Source: Chloroflexota bacterium (GTDB lineage: Bacteria > Chloroflexota > Limnocylindria > Limnocylindrales > CSP1-4). From it: 64,000 nucleotides of DNA. The notes beneath the pieces were generated by a model. The model saw only the letters and a program-made list of their open reading frames with translations. It was not told the DNA's origin and did no database searches. Shown here piece after piece: positions 21,677-32,196 of this stretch. Location of the stretch: assembly GCA_027364875.1 (NCBI GenBank), contig DAHXON010000003.1, positions 22,660-86,659 of the forward strand. The letters run 5' to 3'. Each line of letters starts with the position of its first letter. Within the stretch, counting starts at the first letter, position 1. The position numbers and the translations under genes are program-made.

Positions 21677-21894
21677 TTCGTATACCTCGAACGGGGCGTC
21701 CAGCCCGACCGATCGTCGATCGCAGCGCCACTGGAACCTAGTTTACTATTTGCGCAAGCGCGCAACAAGTGGGTAACCGGCGGGATGCGGGGAGGGCTCG
21801 GACGGGGAGTGGCCCCGGACGCGAGGAGTGGCCACGGACGCGAGGAGCGGGCCGGATTGCCCGGCCCACTCCCCGGTATCGCTTCGGGGTCGAG

Positions 21895-23772
21895 CTACGG
21901 GTAGCTGACCACCGGGACAACGACGTCGGGATTGGCGATGGTCGAGGACCCGCCCACCCCGTTGATCACGTTCTGGATGCCGCCGGAGGCGGCGGTGGAG
22001 AGGAAGATCGTGAAAGCGTCCTTGACGCTGCCCGGCGCGAGCGTGGTCGGAACCACGAACGCGTTCGCCGAGAAGATGTCCACGCCCTGGTTGAAGAAGC
22101 TGTAGCTTCCGATGCCCCAGGCCTGGAACGCCTTGACGTTGTTGGTGACGCGGATGGCCGGGTAGCCGAGCGTACCGTCCGGCTCGGTCCAGGCCGCCTG
22201 GCTCGGCGGGTCGTACGGCATCTCGTTCTGGAAGAAGACGATCTTGCCGTTCTGGCCGGACCAGACGACTTCGTTCTTCTGGTAGTGCTCGACGAAGAGT
22301 CCGGTGGCCACGACGTTGTTGCCCGTGACGAGCAGTCCCGTGTCGGCCGTGTTGACCGTCCAGCCCACGGTTCCCGGATTGCCGTGGTCGGCACGCCATG
22401 ACCAGATGTTGTCGAGCAGGACGTTGTTCGAGTTGACGACCAGAGCGGCGAGAGCTTTGCCGAGGTGCGCTCCGCCGATGCGGAAGTAGACGTCGGAGAG
22501 CGTCGTCGGGTCGGCCGGATCACTGGCTCCGTGCGGTCCGGAGGGCAGAAGGCTGGCGAACGGTCCGCCGATCGTGAGAAGGGCAGGCGACGTCTTCGGG
22601 CCGGCGTCGAAGATCAGGTCGGAGATCTCGACGCCCTTCACGTCACCCACGATCATCGGGACGGTGCCGTTCTGGGGCGAGATGGTCGCGAGGCCCATCC
22701 CGAGCACGATCGTGTCGGGCCGGCTGACCACTATCGGCAGCCTGGTGTTGTAGAGGCCGGGCGTGAGGATCAGGTTCTTGCCCCGCGCCAGGGCCGCATC
22801 GATCGCGAAGACGCTATCGGTCGGCCTGGCGACGAAGAAGTCGCTGATCGGGATCGACCGTCCCGCCGACTGGGTCGTGCTCCAGCTCGGACCGGACGAG
22901 TTCGTCTGGACGGCCGGGACGAGGACGTTGTAGTTGCCGTTCGCGTCGAGATACAGGAACGGCTTCTCACGCGACTCGGGGTTGGTCGCCAGGGTCGTGT
23001 ACGGGGGTGTCGGGAAGGCCTGCGAGGGAGCGTTGGCCACTCCGGCGAAGACCTGGTTCCAGACGGCGTTGGACCAGCCGTCGAGGGTGCTGTTGCGGAC
23101 GAAGTACTGCTGCTGGGAGCCGTTCACGACCGTGCTGTTGTTGAAGACCGAGTCGGCGATGAAGCCGCCGCTGGCGAAGGACGGCCCGGAGCAGTAGTCC
23201 ATCAGCGTCGTGAGGCCGTTGACCTCGACCCGCCGCATGGACGTGGCTTGCGAGGTCGCCCAGAACTCGCCGGTCTGGCAGCCGCTCTTGCCGGCCGTGT
23301 CGATCGTCAGGTTCGAGATCGAGCGCCAGAAGTTGTTGAGCGCGACGCAGCTGCCCGACGCGCACTGGTTGTAGACGTCGATCGTGCCGTTGATGGTCAC
23401 GTCGGTCGGGAGCGCACCGAGGCCGGCGACGTCGGTGTAGTAGCCGATTTGCAGGTTCAGCGGATCGGTGGACGAACCGTAGACGCCGGGTTTGAACAGG
23501 ATCTCGTAGCGGCCGTCACCGAACTGAGCTGGGATCTGAGCCGCGTCGATGGGATCGACGATCGAATGGATCGTCGCCACCGACATGCTCGGATCGAGGA
23601 TCACCACGTTGGGGCCAAAGTTGGGGGCGGCCGGGGGCGGCGGCGCGGCGACCGTAATGCCGGCCGTCGCCAGGACCGAAGCCACGGCGAAGGGCGCCGC
23701 GAGCCCCAGGGCGAGCTTTCGGCGCAGGCCCTTGGCTACGTTTGCGGGACGACCCGCGAAACTCGAGGCCAT
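21895..23772 (-). CDS. Secreted pectate-lyase-like/parallel beta-helix protein
   Basis: Signal peptide-like N-terminus; 'GRYEILFKPGVYGSSTDPLNLQIGYYTDVAGLGALPTDVTINGTI'. Confidence 0.75.
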   Translation of the reverse strand: MASSFAGRPANVAKGLRRKLALGLAAPFAVASVLATAGITVAAPPPPAAPNFGPNVVILDPSMSVATIHSIVDPIDAAQIPAQFGDGRYEILFKPGVYGSSTDPLNLQIGYYTDVAGLGALPTDVTINGTIDVYNQCASGSCVALNNFWRSISNLTIDTAGKSGCQTGEFWATSQATSMRRVEVNGLTTLMDYCSGPSFASGGFIADSVFNNSTVVNGSQQQYFVRNSTLDGWSNAVWNQVFAGVANAPSQAFPTPPYTTLATNPESREKPFLYLDANGNYNVLVPAVQTNSSGPSWSTTQSAGRSIPISDFFVARPTDSVFAIDAALARGKNLILTPGLYNTRLPIVVSRPDTIVLGMGLATISPQNGTVPMIVGDVKGVEISDLIFDAGPKTSPALLTIGGPFASLLPSGPHGASDPADPTTLSDVYFRIGGAHLGKALAALVVNSNNVLLDNIWSWRADHGNPGTVGWTVNTADTGLLVTGNNVVATGLFVEHYQKNEVVWSGQNGKIVFFQNEMPYDPPSQAAWTEPDGTLGYPAIRVTNNVKAFQAWGIGSYSFFNQGVDIFSANAFVVPTTLAPGSVKDAFTIFLSTAASGGIQNVINGVGGSSTIANPDVVVPVVSYP

Positions 23773-23973
23773 GCCTCACTCCTCCTTTCTCAGGAGCAGA
23801 CAACGGGGAACGGCGCAGAGGGTAGGCGCGGCCGGCGACCGGACGTAACTACCCGGCCCGACTCGTTCCGCTCTCCGGTGGGGCCGGCTGGCCACGCGGG
23901 ACGTGGCCGCGTACGGAAGACGCCGGTTCGCGGGACGGCGACCCGCGGGGGTGGCGTGTCCGAGTCTGTCGGC

Positions 23974-24528
23974 TCAGGACTTGGGCACGAGCGTGACGAT
24001 GAGCATGCGGCCCTCGTCCGGGCCGATGACCTCGGCGTCGTGGGGGATCGTCCCGTCCCAGCGGATGTAGTCGCCGGGGCCGAGCTCGACGACATGGTCG
24101 CCCTGCGACATGCGCCATTGCCCGCTCAGGATCAGGTGGTGCTCGTCGCCGGCATGAGTGTGCAGCCCCGCCCGCCCTCCGGCGGGTGCGACCGCCTCGA
24201 CGATCGAGGTATCCCGGCTCTGCCCGCCGTCGACGAGCTCTATCCGGCTGAGCCCCTCGTGATCGTGGATGGGCCGGCTCGCGGCACGCACGACTGTGGG
24301 CGCCGGCACCTCGCCCATGAAGAACCAGGCGATCGGCACGTCGAGTGCCTCGGCAAGCACCGACAGGCAAGCCAGCGACGGCGATGCCTTGTCGTTCTCG
24401 ATCTGCGAGAGATAGCCGACGTTCAGGCCGCTTCGCTCGGCCACGACCGCGAGCGTGAGCCCGCGCTCGCTGCGCCAGCGCTTGATCTGGGCTCCGACCG
24501 CCGGTGGACGGCGTTCTTCGACCGCCAT
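23974..24528 (-). CDS. XRE-family regulator with cupin sensor domain
   Basis: HTH 'GLTLAVVAERSGLNVGYLSQIENDKASPSLACLSVLAEALDVPI' and C-terminal cupin 'HTHAGDEHHLILSGQWRMS'. Confidence 0.9.
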   Translation of the reverse strand: MAVEERRPPAVGAQIKRWRSERGLTLAVVAERSGLNVGYLSQIENDKASPSLACLSVLAEALDVPIAWFFMGEVPAPTVVRAASRPIHDHEGLSRIELVDGGQSRDTSIVEAVAPAGGRAGLHTHAGDEHHLILSGQWRMSQGDHVVELGPGDYIRWDGTIPHDAEVIGPDEGRMLIVTLVPKS

Positions 24529-24636
24529 GTTTGTTCTCCAGAAACACGTATTGACATGCTACACAATTCGGGGCAAGATTATGTCCACAACAAAGTCTGC
24601 TTGATCACACAAAACTAGTCAAGCACGAAGAACCAA

Positions 24637-25299
24637 ATGAAGGAAGACGCCGTGAACATCGCAATCATCGGAGCCGGCAACGTCGGCCGAGCCCTCGCCG
24701 CCTCATTCGCCCGGGCGGGCCACTCCGTGACCATCACCTCCCGGGATCCCGAGCACGCCGGAACGGTCGCAAGCGAGACCCGGACTCGGGTCGCGACCTC
24801 CAACGCAGAAGCGGCTGCGGCCGCCGAGGTCGTGGTCCTGGCCATCCCGGCCGGCAGCCTCGAAGCCGTCGCCGCCGAGATCCGCGACGCGGCCAGGGGC
24901 AAGATCGTGGTCGATCCGACGAACCGCATGGCCTTCGGCCCCACCGGCCCGACGATCGACTCGGGCGAATCGAACGCGGAGCGCCTCGCCGCGCTGCTGC
25001 CCGACTCGCACGTCGTGAAGGCCTTCAACACCCTGTTCGCCTCGCACCAGGCCGATCCGATCGCCGATGGCGTTCAGCTCGACGGCTTCGTCGCCGCGGA
25101 CGATGCAACAGCGAAGGCGACCGTCCTGGAGCTGGTCCGCTCGGTGGGCCTCAACCCGGTTGACGTCGGCTCGCTGGCCCGCGCGCAGCAGCTCGAGCAG
25201 CTCGCCTTCCTCAACATCGCCCTCAACGTGGTCGGGAACGGCTCCTGGAACAGCGGCTGGAAGCTGGTTGCTGCCCCAAGCCTGGCCGCCGCCGTATAG
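24637..25299 (+). CDS. F420H2:NADP+ oxidoreductase-like NAD(P)-binding protein
   Basis: 'VNIAIIGAGNVGRALAASFARAGHSVTITSRDPEHA' Rossmann motif; 'DPTNRMAFG', 'VVKAFNTLFASHQADP'. Confidence 0.85.
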   Translation: MKEDAVNIAIIGAGNVGRALAASFARAGHSVTITSRDPEHAGTVASETRTRVATSNAEAAAAAEVVVLAIPAGSLEAVAAEIRDAARGKIVVDPTNRMAFGPTGPTIDSGESNAERLAALLPDSHVVKAFNTLFASHQADPIADGVQLDGFVAADDATAKATVLELVRSVGLNPVDVGSLARAQQLEQLAFLNIALNVVGNGSWNSGWKLVAAPSLAAAV

Positions 25300-25514
25300 C
25301 TCATCCATCCGCGGCGTCCGCTCAACCTCAACGCCACGGACAATTCAATACACCAATCCGAGTCGGGGCCGCCCAAGTGGCGAGCCCCGGCTTCTTCGCG
25401 CGCGTCGCGGAGCCCACACGATCGGGCAGGCTCCCTTTGAGCGGGTGTTCAGGCGGGCCGCAGGAGCGTAGTGTGCGCCCCGCCACACGCGTGGGATCTT
25501 GATCTGCGCCTTCT

Positions 25515-27065
25515 TTGGAGGTCGCCATGGCTATCGCCCGGTCACGAAGGCGGACCAGGTGGCTGGTCGCGCGGGCCGGCGTTGCCGTTCTCGCGATCGT
25601 CGGTGCGGTTGGCTTCGCCTCGTCCGCGACCGCGACCACGACGGTCACGGTGGCGGCTTCCGCCGACGCCTACGTCAACTCCCAACAACCCAGCGAGAAC
25701 TATGGCGCGGCGGACATGCTGCGTGTCGATGGCTCGCCGACGGTTCTGGGCTACCTCCGATTCGACCTGACAGGCGTGGGTGGAAACGTCTCGAAGGCCG
25801 AACTGCGGGTGTACGCAAACTCCGAGTCGGCGGCCGGCTATCAAGTCGACACGACCACGAACAACTGGGCCGAAGACACGATCGACTACCAGAACGCGCC
25901 CCCTGCGGGCTCGACCGTCGGGTCCACCACGGGCTTCGAGTCCGGCGTCTGGACCTCGGTCGACGTGACGTCGGCGGTGCAGGCCGGCTCAGTTGCCGAT
26001 TTCGTGCTGGTCGATCGCAGCAGCACCATGATCAACCTCGCCGGCCGCGTGTCATCGCACGCGCCGGTGCTCGTCCTGACCATCTCAGGGATCCCCTCGG
26101 TTCCCGTCGATACCGCGACCCCGGTGGCCACCGAAATGCCGGCGCCGTCGTCGGCTCCATCTTCGGGTCCGACTGACGTCCCGTCTTCGGTCCCAACTCA
26201 GTCGCCCACGGCCCAACCGTCGGTCACACCAACGGCCACACCAACGGCCACACCAACTCAACCGGTCGCGAGTGGCGTCCCCTCCTTCAGCCACATCTAC
26301 GTCATCGTGATGGAGAACCACGAGTACTCGAGCATCGTCGGCTCGAGCAGCGCGCCGTTCGTCAATTCGCTGATCGCCACTTATGGTCTGGCGGTCAACT
26401 ACTACGCGGTAGCCCATCCGTCTGAACCCAACTACATCGCGTTGACTTCCGGCGGGACGCAGGGCATCACCGACGACGGCACCTACAACCTGAGCACCGA
26501 CGACATCTTCGCGGAGGTGGAGGCGTCGGGCCGCACCTGGCAGGCGATCATGCAAGGCTATCCGAGCCATTGCTATGCCGGCGCGTCTTCCGCATCGGTC
26601 GTTGACGGCGTGGGTCTGGCTGGCTCGTACGTTCGCAAACACGACCCCGCGATCAGCTACACCGACATCAGCACCAATCCAGTCCAGTGCGCAGCCATCA
26701 CGAATCTGGCCAGCTTCGATCCGGCGGCGGCCAACTTGTTCTTCATCACCCCCAACTTGATGAACGACATGCACGACGGCTCGATCGCCGACGGCGACCG
26801 CTTCCTGGCGGCGTTCCTGCCGCAGATCACGAAGAGCTCGGCGTTCGCCAACTCGGTCGTCTTCATCACCTGGGACGAAGGCTCGACCAACATCGAGGGC
26901 GGCGGCCACGTCGCCACGATCGCCATCACGCCGGGCATGACCCCGGGATTCGAGGCGACCGCGAAATACGACCACTACTCGCTTCTCCGGACGATTGAGG
27001 ATGCCTGGGGCTTGCCTCGCCTGGGAGCGTCCGCGTCGGCGGCGCCGCTCAGCTTCCCGTGGTGA
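25515..27065 (+). CDS. Secreted DNRLRE-domain phosphoesterase
   Basis: N-terminal DNRLRE-like 'YVNSQQPSENYGAADMLRVDGSPTVLGYLRFDLTG', Pro/Thr linker, then 'FSHIYVIVMENHEYSSIVGSSSAPFVNSLI' phosphoesterase. Confidence 0.85.
   Translation: MEVAMAIARSRRRTRWLVARAGVAVLAIVGAVGFASSATATTTVTVAASADAYVNSQQPSENYGAADMLRVDGSPTVLGYLRFDLTGVGGNVSKAELRVYANSESAAGYQVDTTTNNWAEDTIDYQNAPPAGSTVGSTTGFESGVWTSVDVTSAVQAGSVADFVLVDRSSTMINLAGRVSSHAPVLVLTISGIPSVPVDTATPVATEMPAPSSAPSSGPTDVPSSVPTQSPTAQPSVTPTATPTATPTQPVASGVPSFSHIYVIVMENHEYSSIVGSSSAPFVNSLIATYGLAVNYYAVAHPSEPNYIALTSGGTQGITDDGTYNLSTDDIFAEVEASGRTWQAIMQGYPSHCYAGASSASVVDGVGLAGSYVRKHDPAISYTDISTNPVQCAAITNLASFDPAAANLFFITPNLMNDMHDGSIADGDRFLAAFLPQITKSSAFANSVVFITWDEGSTNIEGGGHVATIAITPGMTPGFEATAKYDHYSLLRTIEDAWGLPRLGASASAAPLSFPW
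26225..26258 (+). repeat. 12-bp tandem repeat (cacaccaacggc) encoding Pro/Thr-rich linker
   Basis: cacaccaacggccacaccaacggccacaccaac. Confidence 0.85.
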
Positions 27066-27179
27066 ACTGATCCCTCCAGGACGCGGCAGCGCACGCATTG
27101 GCGATCTGACAGACAACCACCGAAGTCCGTCGCGCATACTGGCGGCGTCATCCGACCAGCGGCTCCCGCCAGGAGGCCA

Positions 27180-28160
27180 ATGAGAGCAGCTACTCCCAGC
27201 GCCATGGCCTTGATTCTGGCGGCGCTGGTCGCAGGCTGCGCGGGCGGCTCGCTCGACTCGAGCGCGTCATCCGCGCCGGCAAGCCAGGGCTCGTCGGCCC
27301 TCGCCGCGACCGCATCCCCGTCGGCTGTGCCGGCCGCCTCGCCGACCGTCGCCTCGACCGTTTCGCCGGCCGTCGCGCCCACGGCTTCACCGACCGCGGA
27401 GACATTGCCGGGTCCGCAGGCGACGCCCACAGAACCGCTCTTGCTTCCCCCGGCGCCGACGGACTGGCACCTCGATCTGTACAACCCGTACGGCATGCGG
27501 TTCGAGTACCCAGATCCCTACGCCTGCACGGCCACGTCGGTCCAGATCGCGCTCAACTTCATCGTGTACGACGGTGGCGCCGCGGACTGGACGCCGACCA
27601 CCTCCTACGCCACCCAGCAGGAGATCTTCGCCTTCGAGCGCGCCAACATGACGCTGCCGGCCTGGGCCAACGGCTCCGACCCGCACGGCGCCCGCAACGC
27701 CATCAACTACTACGGCTGGGGCTCGCTCACCGCGGGCGTCTACAAGGACGTCTCGTTCGGGACGTTTCGAGCTGCCGCCAAAGCGGTCGTCGCTTCGATC
27801 GCCCGGACCCGCAGGCCCGCCATCATCTTTCCCTGGTACGGCGGCCATGCCCAGGTCGTGACGGGCTACAAGGCCCACGGCGAGGACCCCGCGTCGAGCG
27901 ACAACTTCACCGTCGAGGGCGTCTATCTGACCGATCCGCTCGTCGGCTACACGTACATCGTCTACGGCGGCGCCAGCCACAAGGTCATGGCCATCCGTCC
28001 GGACACCTACGTTTCCCTGGCGGCGTGGCAGAGCGGCCCGGATGCGGTCAGGTTCACCGACTTCCGCCAGACCGACTCGACGATTCGCGACCCGATAGAC
28101 GGCGCGAGGGGCAGGAGCGAGTGGTTCGGCAAATGGGTGGCCGTTCTGGCGGTCAGCTGA
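27180..28160 (+). CDS. Lipoprotein with C39-like peptidase domain
   Basis: Lipobox 'LVAGCAG', Ser/Pro/Ala linker, 'YACTATSVQIALNFI' Cys nucleophile region, 'GGHAQVVTGYKAHG' His motif. Confidence 0.72.
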   Translation: MRAATPSAMALILAALVAGCAGGSLDSSASSAPASQGSSALAATASPSAVPAASPTVASTVSPAVAPTASPTAETLPGPQATPTEPLLLPPAPTDWHLDLYNPYGMRFEYPDPYACTATSVQIALNFIVYDGGAADWTPTTSYATQQEIFAFERANMTLPAWANGSDPHGARNAINYYGWGSLTAGVYKDVSFGTFRAAAKAVVASIARTRRPAIIFPWYGGHAQVVTGYKAHGEDPASSDNFTVEGVYLTDPLVGYTYIVYGGASHKVMAIRPDTYVSLAAWQSGPDAVRFTDFRQTDSTIRDPIDGARGRSEWFGKWVAVLAVS

Positions 28161-28349
28161 TCCCGGCGTGCGCCGTCGTCCTGACTCGACGCGCCGGACC
28201 GGCACATAGCCCTGCCTCCGTGCCGTACCCTGCGTAGGTGCCGATTTGGCCCGCGGCCGAAGCCGCACCGTCACCGGCCTCGCGCACGCGCACTGCCCTC
28301 AGGCTCGGACGAGGAGTTGGGCGTCTTCGAACCCGTAGGAGGATTGGGA

Positions 28350-29795
28350 ATGGCGTTCGTCAAGTTCCACGGCGAGAGCGTGCCCCTAGAGATGCACAAG
28401 GTCCGCATCGTCCAGAAGCTGAACCTGCTCCCCGTGGACGAGCGCCTCGCCTGTGTCACGGCTGCCGGGAACAACACGTTCCTGCTGCAGAACGCGGACG
28501 TCTTCCTCGACATGCTCACGGACAGCGGCGTGAACGCCATGAGCGACCGCCAGCAGGCCGCGATGATGGTCGCCGACGACTCGTACGCGGGCAGCGCCAC
28601 CTACGCCCGCTTCGACCAGAAGGTGCGCGAGATCTTCGGCACCAAATACCTGCTGCCGGTCCATCAGGGCCGCGCGGCGGAAAACATCATCAGCCAGGTC
28701 TTCGTCAAGCCCGGCCAGATCGTGCCGATGAACTATCACTTCACGACGACCAAGGCCCACATCACGCTCAACGGCGGCTCGGTCGAGGAGATCTACGCCG
28801 ACGTCGCGCTCGAGACCAGGAGCGACCACCCGTTCAAGGGCGACCTGGATACGGCCAAGCTCGAGGCCATCATCGCCAGGCACGGCGCCGACAAGATCGC
28901 CTTCGTGCGCCTCGAGGCTGGTACGAACCTCATAGGCGGGCAGCCGATCTCGCTCGCGAACATGCACGCCGTCCGAAAGGTCTGCGACCAGCACGGCCTC
29001 ATCCTCGTCTTCGACGCGAGCCTGCTCGCCGACAACTTGTGGTTCATCAAGACCCGCGAGGAGGCGTACAAGAACGCCTCGATCCGCGATATCACGCTCG
29101 AGATCTCGAGCCTGATGGACATCATCTACTTCTCGGCCCGAAAGCTCGGCTGCGCTCGTGGCGGCGGCATCGCGATGAGGTCCGAGGATCTCTACAAGCA
29201 GATGCGAGCCCTTGTCCCGCTGTACGAGGGCTTCCTCACCTACGGCGGCATGTCCGTCCGCGAGATCGAGGCCCTCACCGTCGGCCTCGACGAGACCATG
29301 GACGAGGACATGATCAGCCAGGGGCCGATCTTCATCGACTACATGGTCCGCGAGCTCGATGCCCGCGGCGTCCCGGTGATCACGCCTCCGGGCGGTCTCG
29401 GCTGCCACATCAACGCGCTGCAGTTCTTGGACCACGTGCCGCAGAGCCAATACTCCGGCGGCGCCCTGGCCTCGGCGCTGTACATCGCCAGCGGCATCCG
29501 GGGCATGGAGCGCGGCACGCTCTCCGAGCAGCGCAACCCGGACGGCACCGAGCCCATGGCCCAGATGGAGCTCGTCCGCCTGGCCCTGCCGCGGCGCGTC
29601 TTCACGCTCTCGCAGGTCAAGTACGCGATCGACCGCATCACCTGGCTGCACGAGAACCGCCGCATCGTGGGCGGCCTCGAGTGGATCGAGGAGCCGGAGA
29701 TCCTGCGCTTCTTCTACGGCACCCTGCGCCCGATCGGCGATTGGCAGCAGCAACTCGTGGCGAAGTTCAAGGCCGACTTCGGGGCGAGCCTCTAG
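28350..29795 (+). CDS. Tryptophanase / tyrosine phenol-lyase family PLP enzyme
   Basis: AGGAGG SD 7 nt upstream; 'LLPVHQGRAAENIISQVFVKPGQIVPMNYHFTTTKAHI', 'SARKLGCARGGGIAM' PLP-lysine region. Confidence 0.9.
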   Translation: MAFVKFHGESVPLEMHKVRIVQKLNLLPVDERLACVTAAGNNTFLLQNADVFLDMLTDSGVNAMSDRQQAAMMVADDSYAGSATYARFDQKVREIFGTKYLLPVHQGRAAENIISQVFVKPGQIVPMNYHFTTTKAHITLNGGSVEEIYADVALETRSDHPFKGDLDTAKLEAIIARHGADKIAFVRLEAGTNLIGGQPISLANMHAVRKVCDQHGLILVFDASLLADNLWFIKTREEAYKNASIRDITLEISSLMDIIYFSARKLGCARGGGIAMRSEDLYKQMRALVPLYEGFLTYGGMSVREIEALTVGLDETMDEDMISQGPIFIDYMVRELDARGVPVITPPGGLGCHINALQFLDHVPQSQYSGGALASALYIASGIRGMERGTLSEQRNPDGTEPMAQMELVRLALPRRVFTLSQVKYAIDRITWLHENRRIVGGLEWIEEPEILRFFYGTLRPIGDWQQQLVAKFKADFGASL

Positions 29796-29825
29796 CCGGC
29801 TCGACGACCACCGTCCCCGGCCAGG

Positions 29826-31610
29826 CTACCTCGCCGGCTCCGGATCGCCGCCGGCCAGCTCTCCGTTTCCCGCAGCGGCAGGACGGGTCGCTCCAACCTT
29901 GCCTCCGGGCAGTAGGAGCGAGAACAGGACGCCGAGCCCGATGAAGCCTGCCGCGACCAGGCCCGTGAGGCGGGCCGCATCCACGAACGCCGCGTCGATG
30001 GGTGCGACAGTCTGCGGCAACGCCGCCAGAAACGCCGGGTCACCAAAGCAGGCCGCCTGTTCGGGCGACAGAGAACCGGCAAAGGCGCTGTCCTGGCCGC
30101 TCGACCCGGCCGCGGCCGGGTTCTTGATCGCGGTCAGGATCTGCCCGCCGGATTCGTCCATCAGAGAGGCGATCGTCTGACGACATACGGCCGGGACGGT
30201 CGGCAGGGACGAGTCGATGTTCGTCTTCGTCCCGGTGGCAAGGGCGGAGAAGAGGACCGTGCCGAGGATCGCGATGCCGAGCGCCGAGCCGACCTGCCGG
30301 AGGGTCGAGTTAGCGCCGGATGCGATCCCGGATCTCTCCGGCGGAACGTCGGACAGGACCAGGCTGGTGAGCTGGGCCGTGGCGAAGCCAACGCCCAGCC
30401 CGTAGACAAAGAGAGGCGGCGCGAGCACAAACCCGGAAACGGTGGAGGACAGCAGCAGGGTGGTCGCCAGCACGCCGATCGCCTCGAGACCCATGCCGAG
30501 CGTGACCACCCATCGGTTGCCGTAGCGATGCGCCAGGCTCGCGGCAATCGGCGCCGCGAAGAAGGCGCCAACTGCCAGGCTCAGGAATATCAGGCCCGTG
30601 TCGAAGGCGGAGTAGCCCAGATCAGCCTGGAGGAAGAGCGGCAGGGCGAACAGGAGCCCGAACTCGCCGAGCGAAACGATCGTGCTGGCCAGGTTGCCGT
30701 ACCGGAAGCTGCGATAGCTCCACAGGTCGAAGTCGAAGAGGATGAAGCTGCCGGCCCGCTTGCGCCGCGTCTCCACCACGGCGAACAGCATGAGGCTGAC
30801 GAGGCCCAGACCGATGGCAAACGGGATGACCGAGACGCTCGAGCTCGGCCAGCTCCAACCGGCGACGCCGAACGGATGGTTTGGCGCCCACCAGCCGTAG
30901 TTCCGGCCCTCGATCAGGCCGAACACGACGCCGGCAAGGCCGAGCGTGACCAGGAGGAAGCCCGGCAGGTCGAAGCCGGGGCGCGAATCCTCGTCGCGGG
31001 ACTCGCCGATATAGCGCATCGTTCCGGCGATGGCGACCAGGCCCACGGGCACGTTGATGTAGAAGGCCCAGCGCCAGCTCAGGTTGGTCGTAAGCCAGCC
31101 GCCGAGGAGCGGGCCAACGGCGGCCATGCCGCCGATCGTCGCGCCCCAGATGCCGAAGGCTATGGCGCGGTCGCGGCCGCGGAAGTTGGTGTTGAGGATG
31201 GACTGCGTCGCGGGCAGGATCATCGCGCCGCCGATGCCCTGGATCACTCGAGACAGAATCAGGAGGTCCCCGCTCGGGGCGGCACCGGCCATGACCGAGG
31301 AAGCCATGAACGTCACCAGGCCGAGCAGGTACAGCCGTCGGCTACCCCAGACGTCGCCGACGCGGCCGAGTGTGATCAGGAGGGCGGCGAAGACCAGCGC
31401 GTACGTGGTGTTGATCCACTCGGCCGTGGTCGAGTCGATCTTCAGGTCGCGGATGATCGAGGGCACGGCGACGTTGACGATGGTCGCGTCCACGATGATC
31501 ATCGCCACGCCCACACTGAGCATCGACAATCCCAGCCAGCGGCCCCTGCCGGAGGTATGCATCCCCTGGGCGCCGATCGTTATACCCTTGCCGCCTGACG
31601 CGCTAGCCAC
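29826..31610 (-). CDS. MFS drug-efflux transporter (DHA2/EmrB-QacA type)
   Basis: 14-TM MFS; 'MIIVDATIVNVAVPSIIRDLKIDSTTAEWINTTYAL', 'SRVIQGIGGAMILPATQSILN'. Confidence 0.9.
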   Translation of the reverse strand: MASASGGKGITIGAQGMHTSGRGRWLGLSMLSVGVAMIIVDATIVNVAVPSIIRDLKIDSTTAEWINTTYALVFAALLITLGRVGDVWGSRRLYLLGLVTFMASSVMAGAAPSGDLLILSRVIQGIGGAMILPATQSILNTNFRGRDRAIAFGIWGATIGGMAAVGPLLGGWLTTNLSWRWAFYINVPVGLVAIAGTMRYIGESRDEDSRPGFDLPGFLLVTLGLAGVVFGLIEGRNYGWWAPNHPFGVAGWSWPSSSVSVIPFAIGLGLVSLMLFAVVETRRKRAGSFILFDFDLWSYRSFRYGNLASTIVSLGEFGLLFALPLFLQADLGYSAFDTGLIFLSLAVGAFFAAPIAASLAHRYGNRWVVTLGMGLEAIGVLATTLLLSSTVSGFVLAPPLFVYGLGVGFATAQLTSLVLSDVPPERSGIASGANSTLRQVGSALGIAILGTVLFSALATGTKTNIDSSLPTVPAVCRQTIASLMDESGGQILTAIKNPAAAGSSGQDSAFAGSLSPEQAACFGDPAFLAALPQTVAPIDAAFVDAARLTGLVAAGFIGLGVLFSLLLPGGKVGATRPAAAGNGELAGGDPEPAR

Positions 31611-31627
31611 GCCGACTCCTTCAACAC

Positions 31628-31641
31628 TGAAATAGTTCAGA
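31628..31641. promoter_or_regulatory. Candidate MarR operator CTGAA-atag-TTCAG between divergent MFS and MarR genes
   Basis: Perfect 5-bp inverted repeat in the divergent intergenic region. Confidence 0.5.
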
Positions 31642-31658
31642 AACGGTACCTTATTCGC

Positions 31659-32147
31659 ATGAAGACCGCAGAAGGACGCACGGCGACGTTGCGAGCCCTG
31701 GACCCCGAGACGCTCGAGACCACCCGCCTCGTGCTGGAGCTGGTTCATGCCGGGTACAGCCTGCGCGGCATCACGGACCACTCACCCCTGCTGGCCGAGG
31801 GCCGCCCCAGGCTCTCGCAGCCGGCCGTCACGGCGGCAATCAACCTCTACCTGGCGGGCGAGCAGTCGATGGGGGAGATCGCCGCGAGCGTCGGCCGGTC
31901 GAACGCCTGGGCGAGCCGCGTGGTCGACGAGCTCATCGACGCCGGTCTGGTCGAGCGTCTCGCGGATTCCGAGGATCGACGAGTCATCCACGTGCGCCTG
32001 GTTCCCGATGCGGTCCGCAAGGTCGAGCAGGCTTACAACATCCGCGGCGAGTGGGTCGCTCGCGCCCTTGCCGGCCTCGATCCTGCCGGCCGGGCGGCCG
32101 TCAGGACCTTCCTCGCCCGAGCGATCGCCGAGCTCTCGGAGCCCTAG
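31659..32147 (+). CDS. MarR-family transcriptional regulator
   Basis: 'SMGEIAASVGRSNAWASRVVDELIDAGLVERLADSEDRRVIHVRLVPD'. Confidence 0.85.
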   Translation: MKTAEGRTATLRALDPETLETTRLVLELVHAGYSLRGITDHSPLLAEGRPRLSQPAVTAAINLYLAGEQSMGEIAASVGRSNAWASRVVDELIDAGLVERLADSEDRRVIHVRLVPDAVRKVEQAYNIRGEWVARALAGLDPAGRAAVRTFLARAIAELSEP

Positions 32148-32196
32148 GCCGGATCATCGCCGGCCGGGCCGCCGACCCGCGGTGGCAGGACCGCCG

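Noticed and set aside
26225-26258. Short tandem repeat considered as a CRISPR-like array
   Set aside because: 12-bp contiguous in-frame repeat encoding a Pro/Thr linker, no spacers. No CRISPR array was seen anywhere in the window.
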